Source: Diplonema japonicum (taxonomy: Eukaryota > Euglenozoa > Diplonemea > Diplonemida > Diplonemidae). From it: a stretch of 64,000 bases of DNA. A model generated the notes under the pieces. It did not search any database. It was not told the origin of the DNA and saw nothing but the letters and a program-made list of their open reading frames with translations. Below, one piece after another: positions 30,123 to 40,700 of the stretch; within the stretch, counting starts at the first letter, position 1; the number at the start of each line of letters is the position of its first letter. Where the stretch lies: contig OZ025665.1 in assembly GCA_964019335.1 (NCBI GenBank), positions 62,001 to 126,000 of the forward strand. Direction: 5' to 3'. The position numbers and the translations under genes are program-made.

Positions 30123-31597
30123 TTACGGAAGTGATCGTCTTCTGATTTCCATTTTGAGGTCTGCCACTCTCTGCGCATACAATCGTGTCTGCTCGCGGTT
30201 CAAACTCAGTAGCCTTTCCTTGTTTTGGAGCTGCTTTTTGAGCGCTTGGACGGCATCAGTGAGGTGTTCGTGCCTTGAGTGGAGTTCATGGTTTCGTTTG
30301 CTGAGGGATTTGGGGAGATGGGAATAGCTAGCAGCGGTGGGCTTCTCTCTGCTTAAAAGCTGGTGTGCAGCAATCGGCTGTGAATGCTCGTACGCAGGGC
30401 CTAACGGAATCAAACCTCGTTGCTCGAATAGTCCAGTCCGTGCGAGCCCTTCATGGACTGCTACAATGCACTCTCCCATCTTTGCAAGACGGGCTTCTTC
30501 AAGGTCTTTTGTAGTCTTGACAGGTACCCCATTGGCTTTTGTGATCACCATGCCTAGTTTTATCATTGCAGGGCATGTCGGGTCCATCCAGGTCACTTTC
30601 AAGTCTCTGTCATACTCGAGAAGGCCCAGCGCCGTTGTGATCGCCGCCGTGTCGAGCGCTGCCCCGTCCTCCTTCCACATTTTAACAGCAGCTTCTTCTC
30701 GGAGTGTCTGCCGTGCTGACTTAAGAAACCTCATTACCGCAACGATGTGACACATGTTAGTCCCTGCAATGACGTGCAGCAGCGTGCCCTTGTGTATCTC
30801 TTCCTCCATCAAGAGGATTGAGCTGATGAACGTCGCGATATCGCCCTCTGGGGTGAGGTACACCAAATTGTCAAGAGCATCTTCCAATGCAGAAATAAGA
30901 ACCCCAATCTCGTTCACAACCATCGCCGACGTCATCATGGCTTCATACTCTGCGTAGCGTGTCTGCATGATCTTCAAGCTCTCCGTCTGAATAGGCACCT
31001 TGTAGGCACAGGGGATCGTATTCATTGGCCTTGAAGGACCATTCGCCTTCGCCTCGACTTCATTCAAGCACGTTCTTAAGAAATCCATCATATTGCAAAC
31101 CAGAAGCCCGTCCACAAGCTTCTCATTCAAATAAACTTCGGATGTCTTTGATGTCACTTTTCTCTCTACAAGTGCCGAGTACAAGCAATCCTCTCTGTGC
31201 AAAGCCTTTTCATTAAACAACGCAGTTAAGTCACCCAAAGTGACAAGCAGCTGTAATTTACTTTAAATTGAAACCAGATGGGTAATTTATACCTCTTCAC
31301 TGCTCTGCTCTCGTAGTGCCTGCTCTACATTGTCTATAAGCTGTTCTGGTATTGGCTCAGAGTACTTGTTCAATTTACCAGAAACCTGTTTATTGAATGA
31401 GTCCAAATGGATAAATTACGTACCAAAGCTTTTGCAGCTTGCAAAACCCTTTCCTTCAAAACGGGCTCAGGTGGACTCAAGTACGTAAAAACCTGTGATT
31501 TGTGTTTGATTTTACTGATGTTGGACAGTTTACTCTGGCGGTTTAAATTGCAAATGTAGTGGGTCAGTGGTTGGTTGGACCACAAAAAAGTACACAT
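30123..31597 (-). CDS. Unrecognised 464-aa protein; start overlaps tRNA-Val
   Basis: Three exons, complement(join(30123..31250,31293..31385,31424..31597)), introns 42 and 38 nt. The joined frame reads smoothly across both junctions (PEQLIDNVEQALREQSSEE then LLVTLGDLTALFNEK). The protein is mostly helical. It has a long central region rich in conserved-looking hydrophobics (LVYLTPEGDIATFISSIL, AVMRFLKSARQTL) and a C-terminal coiled coil (HLTDAVQALKKQLQNKERL). No family recognised. The only in-frame ATG upstream is at 31595-31597, inside the acceptor stem of tRNA-Val. The first about 35 residues of this reading look unlike the rest, so the true 5' end may be elsewhere or may have been lost by rearrangement. 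An AATCACAG acceptor-like site lies at 31493-31500. Confidence 0.65.
31584..31589 (-). terminator. Pol III terminator of tRNA-Val
   Basis: Six T on the minus strand, one nucleotide past the discriminator base. Confidence 0.7.
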
Positions 31598-31663
31598 GGC
31601 CGGGATTGAACCGACGATCTCTCGCGTGTAAGGCGAGCGTCCTAACCACTAGACGACACGTGC
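31591..31663 (-). tRNA. tRNA-Val (UAC)
   Basis: The cloverleaf is complete: acceptor GCACGTG with CATGTGT (two G-U pairs), anticodon stem CTCGC/GCGAG around loop CTTACAC, and T arm GTCGG/CCGGC with TTCAATC. The discriminator is A. There is no encoded CCA and no intron. Its 3' end overlaps the first possible ATG of the 464-aa gene, and the truncated retroelement begins within about 50 bp of its 5' end. Confidence 0.92.
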
Positions 31664-31711
31664 TTTCGATATTTTCGGGGGTAATTTTGCACTCCGCTAC
31701 CGCGAAAATGA

Positions 31712-33478
31712 TCAGGGCTCAAAAAAAAAAGTGTGGTCAGGGAGGAGAAGCACATCGTGGCTGGCTCATCGGCAAAGCCAGCGGACATCCTCCTCCCGAG
31801 CGGGATACAAGGAAACGGCCACGGGCTGGCGGTGGATGTGACGGTGGTGCACCCGAGGACGGTGGGCAACCTGGAACAGGCCTCAAAAACTGCTGGCTAT
31901 GCTGCGAACAAGGCCCAGGAGGCGAAGAACAAGAAGCACATGGAAGCGTGCAAGGAGGCTCACAAGCAGTTCCGCCCTTTTGCGGTGGAAACGTTTGGGG
32001 GGTTGGCAGGGCAGGCCAGGGAGTTCTTGAAGGAGGTGGCATCTGAAGCAGCGAAGAGGACGCGACGACACAGGGTGGAGGTCTTCAACGACATGAAGGC
32101 TGCAGTGTCGGCGGCCGTGGTCAAGGGCGTGGCGAGGGCGGCCATTAGGAAGGGGAAGGTCCTGGTGGAGAAGATGGAACTGGACTTGGAAGCGGAGCAG
32201 CACTCCCAGGAGGAGAGGAGGGAGCGGGAGGATCAGGAGGCGATGGAACGGGAAGCTGCGGCTACAGGAACGGAGGAGGAGGTAGCTGAGGCGGCGTTCT
32301 ACCTGACAGGGATGGCTGCTCTGGCCGCGGCGAAGGCGGCGGAGAACAAGTTCCAAGAGGAGGCAGAGAGGAGGACCGCGAACCTGGCGGCCGCGGCGGT
32401 GGTAGCAGCAGCGTCAGCGGCAGCAAAAGCAGCGGCGGAGCGGGTGGACGCGGAGATGGGAGAGGAGGAGACAGGGAGCGGCACAATCCAAAACACAAAA
32501 GCTGGCCCTGTGAGGAGCGGAGAGGAAGGAGGGGCCCGGAACCAGGGGGCGGTGGATGGCACAGAAAACAATCAAACAGCTAACCAACGCACCGAGGGGA
32601 AGGACCAGCAGGCAGAGACCACGACAGGCACAATCCAAACACACACAGCCGACGGGGTCGAAGCCGAGGACGCACAGGGAAGCCAAGCCATTCTCCCGGA
32701 GATGGAGTTGCGTGACCCGAAGGAGCCGTACATCATCGTCGCCACGCACCACGGGGATGTGGTCGCGGAAGGGGAGACCCAGTTCGACGCACAGGAGTGG
32801 CTCCAGAGGGTGAAACAAGTGATGGAGGAGTGCAGCGGGGAGGAGAGTGAAGAGTACTCCCAGCTGCTGCGCGACGAGTGCACCACGTCGGACGGGGGAG
32901 AGGGGAGGCTGTACGATCTTGTGGCGAGGATAGAGCAAGCACAGGAGGTCCGGCCCGGAGGCAGGAGGGTGACTATCTTCCCAACGGGGGCGGAAGAGGG
33001 GGTGAGCTACACTCTCAGTACCCGGCCCGGCGTGGATCCCGAGGTGTTCAGGTGGAGGATAGTCGCGAGCAACATGGCGAACGGCACCGAAGGGAACCTG
33101 CACCTGGTGAAGGTGCAAGAGGAGGGTGGGGAAGTGGTCCCCGTGGCGGAGTACCAGAGGGTCTTGGAGGCGCGGAAAAGACACAGGGATTTCGCGGCGG
33201 GGATGAGGCGGGTGAAACAGGAGGAAGGGGCAAACAAGAGGCAGAGGGAGGGGAGCGAGGGGACGATGGTGGGAACCCCGGACGGGCAAGGGAAGTCGGT
33301 GGAGGTCCAAAAGTCCAGGAAACAGCTCGCCCCTGCGCGTGGGGTGGAGGCGCAGGAGGAGATGGACACCTATGTCGGGAGGTTGTCACCATCATCTTCG
33401 GAGGGGGGCTCCCAAAGCGCGACCCCCCGAAGCCCCACCCTTCAGATGGAGGGGGTTGATGACAGCGAGTATAATTGA
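31712..33478 (+). pseudogene. C-terminal remnant of a retroelement polyprotein
   Basis: The first 110 residues resemble the nuclease-like region that follows reverse transcriptase in some eukaryotic retroelement proteins: KPADILLPSGIQGNG, AVDVTVVHP, an Ala/Lys helix, and FRPFAVETFGGLAGQAREFL. The P-D...D-x-T-V...ET pattern is suggestive of a PD-(D/E)XK fold. The rest is an Ala/Glu-rich helix, a low-complexity linker, a compact region (IIVATHHGDVVAEGETQFD, then VTIFPTGAEEGVSYTL) and a disordered tail. No reverse transcriptase motif is present, so the element cannot move by itself. The open frame of nearly 590 codons has no internal stop, so it is either a recent insertion or still under selection. 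Confidence 0.65.
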
Positions 33479-33511
33479 GAGGGATAGTTAAATAGGGAAA
33501 ACTACAAAGAG

Positions 33512-33540
<29 letters not shown>
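31712..33540 (+). mobile_element. 5'-truncated, poly(A)-tailed non-LTR retroelement fragment
   Basis: This is the only plus-strand coding segment in the window. It is GC-rich, unlike the AT-rich flanks. An open frame enters without a start codon just after an in-frame TGA at 31709, and the segment ends in a 29-A tail at 33512-33540, 34 nt past the stop. This is the shape of a target-primed reverse transcription product truncated at its 5' end. It lies upstream of tRNA-Val and points away from it. I did not find clear target-site duplications by eye. Confidence 0.7.
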
Positions 33541-33542
<2 letters not shown>

Positions 33543-34740
33543 AAAAGAAAGAGAGAAAGAAGAGAGGGAGAGAAACAGGGTGAGTATGCTTTCGTTAAAG
33601 CGCTCCCCCATACATGCATTTTATTTTTATTTTTGTTTTTATTTTTATTTTATTTATTCCTTGTTTCCCCTAAACAATGTTTTGGTCAAAACGTTCTTAA
33701 GGGAAGGGAAAAAAAAAAAAAAAAAGGAATAAAAAGAAAGAGAAGAAAGCAATTGATTGTCTGCTTCTCTTCTCCCTCTCTATTTTTACTTTTATTTTTA
33801 TTTATTTTGATTTTATTTAATTCAAAGGGTGCCCCAACCGGCTTCCTTTAAATCATCGAGCTTATTTTTATTTTTATTTTTATTTTTAATTTAGTTTTAA
33901 ATTGTGTTTTATTTTTAGTTTTATTTTTGATTTTCTTTTTTTTTTTTTGGCTGTTTCTTTTTCTTATTTTTCTTTCTATCTTAAAATTTTTAATCTTCCT
34001 AGTTTAAAAGTTTAAAAGAAAGAAAATGAAAAAGATTGTTTGATATGGGTTGTAGGTCTTTAAAAAAAAAAAAAGAGAAGAACCTATTCCAAGGGTGGTT
34101 TAGGAAAAATAAAACTTTTTTATTTCTTTCTTTTTAATTTTCTTTTTTCTTTTTCCCCCCTCCATCTCTTCCTCTCAAGTTTCGACCTCCCTCCCCCCCA
34201 ACTTTCTTGAACTTCTTTTCACCTTTTTCCTTGGTTCCCAGTGAACGAGAAAGAACGAAAGTAAATAAAAAAAGCCTTTCCCGTCCCTTGTTCACTCCGC
34301 CGTGCACCCCGATATCCTCCTCCCTTTAGTTTCTTCCCCCTAGTTTCGCACGGGTGGGTCCATTGTTATTTGCAAAAAAAAAAAAAAAAAAACTCGATGA
34401 TTTAAAGGAAGCCGGTGGGGGCACCCAGCACCATTTACTTGATTACAGGGGGCGCACCTCGGCCTAGCTGTAGCTTCTTCTGCGTTCCGCGTCGTGTCCT
34501 TAATGCGTGCGGTGTGCAGCTCAACCCCAGCCGGGGCGCTCCGGTGACGCTGGATGTCGACAAATCTGTTTCTGCCCATAGCTTTAAACGCCGGGATCGC
34601 TAAATTAGGATTCGTTGTCCAGTAGTTGGTGGAAAAAAAGTTGCAGGTTACTGCACTTGGTGGAAAACGAGTTGTAGGTTACCGTACTTAATGAAAAAAA
34701 ATTTTTAGGTTTAAGGGAGCGGTGGAAAAAAGTTATTTGC
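33479..34740. other. AT-rich repeat-laden spacer
   Basis: Dominated by TTTTTA-type and A/T homopolymer sequence, with an inverted repeat pair and a 31-bp degenerate tandem repeat listed separately. A GC-rich island at about 34415-34605 has coding-like composition but no complete gene; read on the minus strand it gives RCAPCNQVNGAGCPHRLPLNH. Confidence 0.6.
33827..34426. repeat. Inverted repeat with 34-bp arms
   Basis: Arms at 33827-33860 and 34393-34426 are reverse complements with one mismatch. The arms begin GGGTGCCCC and contain GGCTTCCTTTAAATCATCGAG. About 530 bp of AT-rich sequence separates them. Each arm, read outward to inward, is followed by T-rich sequence. In the same frame both read GCP(N/H)RLPLNHR, so they may be two inverted copies of the end of one retroelement rather than true transposon termini. 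Confidence 0.85.
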
Positions 34741-34751
34741 TTACCGTGAAC
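34626..34751. repeat. Degenerate 31-bp tandem repeat
   Basis: About four units start at 34626, 34657, 34688 and 34721, with a core like TTGGTGGAAAA..GTTG.AGGTTAC. The first two are clear; the last two are weaker. The repeat abuts the 3' end of the giant gene. Confidence 0.6.
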
Positions 34752-34763
34752 AGTGTTTTTCCC

Positions 34764-34794
<31 letters not shown>

Positions 34795-37700
34795 GGGACA
34801 TACTGGTATGTGAGGTACTTCAAAGTTTGGTATCATGTGGCCATAGGTGTGCTGTATTTCAGATTCACAAGCTTGCCAGTTGACTTCCTCACTAGTGTCA
34901 CCTACATGTGTGCGGGCAAGTTCCCCAGGGGACACCAGAGGCGTGAGGAGGAGGGGTTTTGATGGGATTAAGGCTGCGGGTTCAATGGGATGTGGCGGGG
35001 CAGGTGACGGCTCTAGTACGCTGCAGCACTTGTTGTACTTATCAACTAAAGAAAGAAGGGCCGCGTGAATATAGTTCTTGTGGTTGGAGTCAACAGGACG
35101 TTTAGAAGAGTAGATGACCCAGAAGTCAAGTGTGTCTGTGAGGGAAGGAGGATCAGTCTCGTGCTCATCCATCATAATGTTGATACCACCCTCCTCGCAC
35201 TCGTAGTCGATCGGCCCCACATTCTGCCTAAACTGGTTCCACCTTGTCTTAATCCTCTTCAGTACCGCCATTGCCTCTGTGTACTTCTGCCCGGGCACAT
35301 TCTCCTTCAAAAGCCCCTGCACGCTTCTCAGAGGAGTCCAAAACTCTTCCCTATTCCTTGTATACTTCAAAGGCAGCCTACCAGACAGCAACGAGTGCAC
35401 CTTTATCGCAAACTCCGTCAGATCCAAAATAAGATGCGGTAGGATTGATAATTTTACGTCTTCAGTAAGCATCATATCCAACAAGGCTGGCTTTTGTTCC
35501 GTAGGGAGGCTTTCTAAAGACCACAAGAGCTCGGTGCTCCTTGGCAGGATGGTTTGTGAAGAAGACTGCGACCATGCAGCAAGGGCCTTGATGGTATGGC
35601 ACATCTCAGTTTCCGGACGGGAGAGGGAGGTGCGGTCTTCGGTGATGCAGGTTTTCCAGAAGGATTCCACAGATCTTTCGACAGAAAGCCCCTCATCACG
35701 AGTGATACAGACACCTTTTCGTAATGGACACTCCTCTTCTTCACTCTCAATCACGTGATAAAGAAAGAAAGCGTACATCCGTTGTGCCTCGTCGACAGAC
35801 AGGCCAGTATGCGACCCCATGTGCAGATGGTAAGCCATGGATCTCTCAGTCAGTTGGTTCACCATGTGTGCGTAATCAGACAGGCCTTGCTGGTACCCGT
35901 ACATTCTTGTATGCAGCGCAGCAGAGAAAAGCCATTCCCACATGATGCTGAAAGACTCTGGGAAAAAGATGAGCTGCAGAGCCAGAGCCCCGAACTCCAC
36001 CCCCCATAAAAGGTAGCAAGCACCTGTTGACAAGACGGGTTGCCCCTTAGCACAAGAGTCGATATTGCCTGACTCGTCTAATTGCGTCACACAGTCGAAT
36101 TTGAAGCAGCCGCCGTGCGCTACGCTGCTGCCCGTCTTGTCCCCAGGGATGAACTTTTCGCACAGCCCTTCCGCATCAAGCAGCATAGTCCCGAGGAACG
36201 ACTCAGGAATAGCACACCCCACAGCAGCCACCGTGCACACCATCTCCACCCAGTCGTTTGTAAAGCCCTCTTTCAACGACGATACCAACCCCACCTCCCT
36301 CTCGCAATACCCTCCTGCATTGGTGTAGTCAAACGCGATGTACAACACTCTCTGCTGCTTCCAGTTTAGGTCCAACAGTTTCTGCACAGCGTTACTTTCC
36401 GAGATGGCCTTCGCCAGCGGATGCGTCTGTTTTTCCCCGAAGTAACACCGCAGCCCAACGTAGAAGGTCAAAAGCCTCGCCTTATCCAACGTGGTCGAGT
36501 TGACCAGGTTCTCAACACCAGAAACAATATTCTCAAGCGATGCAGGGTCTGCCTGCTCTTGAGATGTTTGAAGTTGCCGGCGGAAAGTGTGGAAAAGGTC
36601 GTGAAGGGGGTGGTGTATCTTATAAATGAAAGGCAGATCGCCAGGCTGGGTTGCAAGGGGCTCAGCGTTTTGACATTTATGTCTGGCAGACTCGCCGCAG
36701 ATCTGCACGATAGGACCGAGCGAGGAAGGTTCGTTCGAGACCTGGTCGCGGAGGTATTCCAGCATAGCTTTGGTCCCCATACCACGGATGGGGCCGAGGC
36801 CGTTTTCAAGTGTGGATATGAAGGAAAAGACAGCACTATCTTTTTGGGGGTCGGGGGGATTCTTGAAGAGCGCCTGGTCTTGCTCGCTGCCACGCAAGGG
36901 GCACTTGAAACCAGTGGGCTCCATCAGCTTCTTCGCCACTTTTGTCAACAGTGCCTTGTCAGACTCATTGCTCAGCACCGCGGGTGCCCAGTTCGGTCGA
37001 TCCTCCGTCCTTATAAACATAAGACCCAGTAACCTCATAAATATTTGCTCCATTGCTGCTAACTGCACCACAGTGCACAACAGGACAGCCCCAACCCCTG
37101 TTTTACAGGACTCCCTAAGTGTTAAGATAGTCTTCCCCACTTCCACGACTGTTTTCGACCCCACCAGGTCACAGTCTAGCCCAAAGGCCTTATCAACTGT
37201 CATATCGTACAGCGCTAAGAATACATCTGCGGTGAGTACTTTATCTCCTGGCTGCTGGACCGTCTCTGGCGGAGGGTATCGCAGCCCGCTGGTACCTTTC
37301 TCTTTGAAACTTGCCCCGCGTTGTTTCTCTGCCGCTGTTAGTAGCAGCCCCGCAGACTCCTGTGACATAGGAATAGACTGGAAGGCAGACAAATGCGACA
37401 TGGCATGACACGCCACTGCGCGGGACACATTCTTCGATGAAATGAGGTCAAGGACAAATGGGAGGAGAGAAGTGGCGTCAGTTGCGAGAGGAGCTTTCGT
37501 ATGCTTCACAAGAGCCTTTAACACAAGAGAGGTAGTAAGTGGGATCTTACTAAGAATTGAGCGTAGAGTCGGAGTGTGAATATGCGGGTAAGGAAGAACC
37601 TTGGATGTGTGCAAGAACGCCACCACCTCCTGCACAGGGAAATCTGATGATGATATCATGCAGCAAACCACCGAAAGAGAGGGAAGAAGCCTACCAACAC

Positions 37701-40700
37701 CTGCTTTCGAGTTTTTCCCCAGTCTTCCTATCACAGTCAAACAGGCTGCTTTATACTTCAAAAGCTTGTCTCGGTTCTCAGCCATATAAGGCAAGGCAGT
37801 ACCAAGGAGCTCCGATGCCAGGTCGAGCTCCACCCAGGAAAGCTCTCGTTTACCCTTATTAGCAATGCCTGTCCCTGGTGTTATCTCTGTGAGGACACCC
37901 GTCTCCACCAACGGTATGAATGCAATGATGTACTCCTCAAGAGCGCGTGCTTCCACGATGCACAACGCACGTATACTCCACACGGTTTCATCTTTTTTGA
38001 AGATGGACTGATGGAGGCCCCTGGCGAGGAACAGCACCCATTCCGCAACTTGAACGCAGACGGAGGCACTGCTATGACGGACAAGGATCCGGATACAGTC
38101 CATGAAGAAGTCCCTGAGGAGGGTGGGATCATTCTGCACGATCTCTACCATGTCTCCCACAGGGGTGGACTCGTGCTCGGCTACCAACCGGCGCATCTCC
38201 GCCACGACATCAGTGGCATGGGGAGAGATAGGAAGGACGCGACGGAGTGCCGATGAGCCTGGAAGAGTTGGGGGCGCAGCACGGACGGTCAGCGGGGGGT
38301 ACCCTTTTCGTGTCTGATTCCGCAGCTTGTCAAACGTCGTGGGTGTGGATGTAGCACGGAGCGTCATCGAGATCAGCTTATCGCTGTGCTTCAAAGTCTC
38401 AGAATCGCACGCTAGTAGCGTCGAAGCGTTACGGTCATCTAGCAACAAGTGCAGTGCGTTGGTCAACAGCACGCATGGAGCCTTTTGCTCACCTTCAAGC
38501 AACCGTTGGGCCAGGCTTGACTCCTGCTGTCCTTCCATGCCCGCTATCTCCATCCCCATTGACACCAATTCTTCTGGCTCCGGAACGCATTCTCCACATA
38601 GTTCCATTACGACGCTTCTCACCTGCGGGCACGCGGCTAGCAATCTCTTCGCAGCCCGCACCTGGTCTTCGAAAGGGCCTTTCGGGTCATACAGGACCGC
38701 AGCAGGGTCCGACTTGGCAACCTCTGCCCACTTAACCTGGTGCTCGGCTTGGGCTTGCATTAGGAGAACGATGGCTTGTTCTGTCAACTTTTCAATCTGC
38801 AGCCATTCCATCTTGCCGCAAAGCGCAACGTGCCCCACCACGTCCCCGTCGACGTATCTCTTTAGCTCCGTCCCGAGGTTCTCTGCAGCAGCGTCTATGT
38901 ATAACTGGTCCCACCCAGAACCAAACAGCGGTGTGCAGCCACTGCTCAGGTCATTCGACAATGCCTGTATCATAACCACTGCCTTGCTCGTCCTCGTCGT
39001 CTCCTTTGTGTCAGGCGGCATGTCCAGCAGAAGACGGATCTCACGGCTCTCAGGCATGCCAATAGATGTCGCGGGCAGTACCGCTACAAACACAAAGGCT
39101 TCTGGGTCGGAGCAAAACTTGTAAATGGCCTCGCGTAGATCCTCCTGACCCCGCTCGGCTTCCATCAAAGTATCGACGCTATAACACGTGCAGCCCCTTA
39201 CCGTTTTCAACAGGGTGGTGAGGTCAACATTCGCTGGGGTGTACACTGCAGCACGGTACCATGCTGATATAGACTGGAGGTCTTTCATAGACCTTCTAAG
39301 GAAGGCAAGGTAGCCTGTGAGAGACCAAGGATTGAGAGTGTTGAAGTAAGCGCGAAGGTAAGCAGGTGCGCCCACAGAAAGAACCTTTTGAGCAAGGAGC
39401 ATCCCTTCAGGTTTCATGAGTTGCAAGATCTTGCACGAGATGGACCTCCAGAGCCCCGCAGAGGGATCACCATAGAGAAACTTCTGAATGGTTTCATCAT
39501 GCTGCAGTCGCTTTGAAATGGGAAGCGGCTTCAGCGCCCCTCCTTGGACGGACTCCAGCAGCAAGGAATCGAACGTATCGCTCACGTTATCGCTGAACAC
39601 AACGCTGCGTCCAACTGAAAGTGTACGCTCAAAGGCTTGAAGCTTTGTGCGAAGGCTGCCCACCGTCGCTTTAGCAGAGTCCGAAAGGCCTTCCATAGTG
39701 TGTTCTAGGATCTCCGGAACAGAGATTGTGTACTTCTCGAGCCTGTTTAAAAAAGGCGCCGGGAGGGTCTTCCCCATCTCTTTGACTTCCTTTTTGGTAA
39801 CGTGCACAATGCACTGAAAGTCCTTGTGGACACGTTTGTACTCAAGAGTGCCGCCCACGGCCACTGCAACAAAGTGGAGGACCTCCCCTTTCCCGTTGCT
39901 CGCGACGATGTAGTTTTGGTTGAAGACATCGAACAGACAGGCATCGACCTTACGTGTGTTTGTCAGCCACACCGTGCGTCCTGTTTCCATTGCAGCGGAA
40001 ATCTGCGACACCACGGTCACGGGCATCAGATCGTCTTGGTCACATAGAGCAGACAGAGACAGCACGCTTGCCTCTTCAGAAAACCTCACCCCGCTCTGCC
40101 TCAACAGCTGCAGAACATTGCCGTCCTCCGTGTGGTCCACTAGAAGCTTATACCGCACCCACATGTCGTTGAGGTTCTTCCCTGCTGACGTCTCCGCTGC
40201 TCGGTTGTTGTCCGAGATTGAGTTGATCACGATGTCCAGCTTCTTCCGTAAATGTGAGCGCAGCTCGGCTTCAGTGAAACGTGGGTTTTCCTTCCCAATT
40301 ATGCCGCCGAAGGTACCTAGCACCTCATTGAACATCTCGGGTGCAGCATTGAAATTCCTCTCCAACGCCTCTGTGATGAGCCTTGGAGTGATGCTGATGA
40401 GATATGGAGTAGAAGTAGAGAGCTGTGCTGGCTGATTGCGACGGATGTACCGCATCATGTGGAACAGGTCGCGGAGTCCGAACCACCACCGCCTTGCTTT
40501 CTTCGAAGGGTCTGTCGTTCCCTCGGAACCAAGGAGGTTGTGAAACGCTTGGCAACACAAAGGAACGATGCGCTGCGCTGTTGGTGTAAGACCTTGCATT
40601 CCTTCCCCATGCAAGATCCCGGCACACATGTTCGATAGCTCGTTGGTGTGTGGCTTTGCCATGTAGACCTCGATGCACCTGTTGCTGATGGCAGGGTCTA

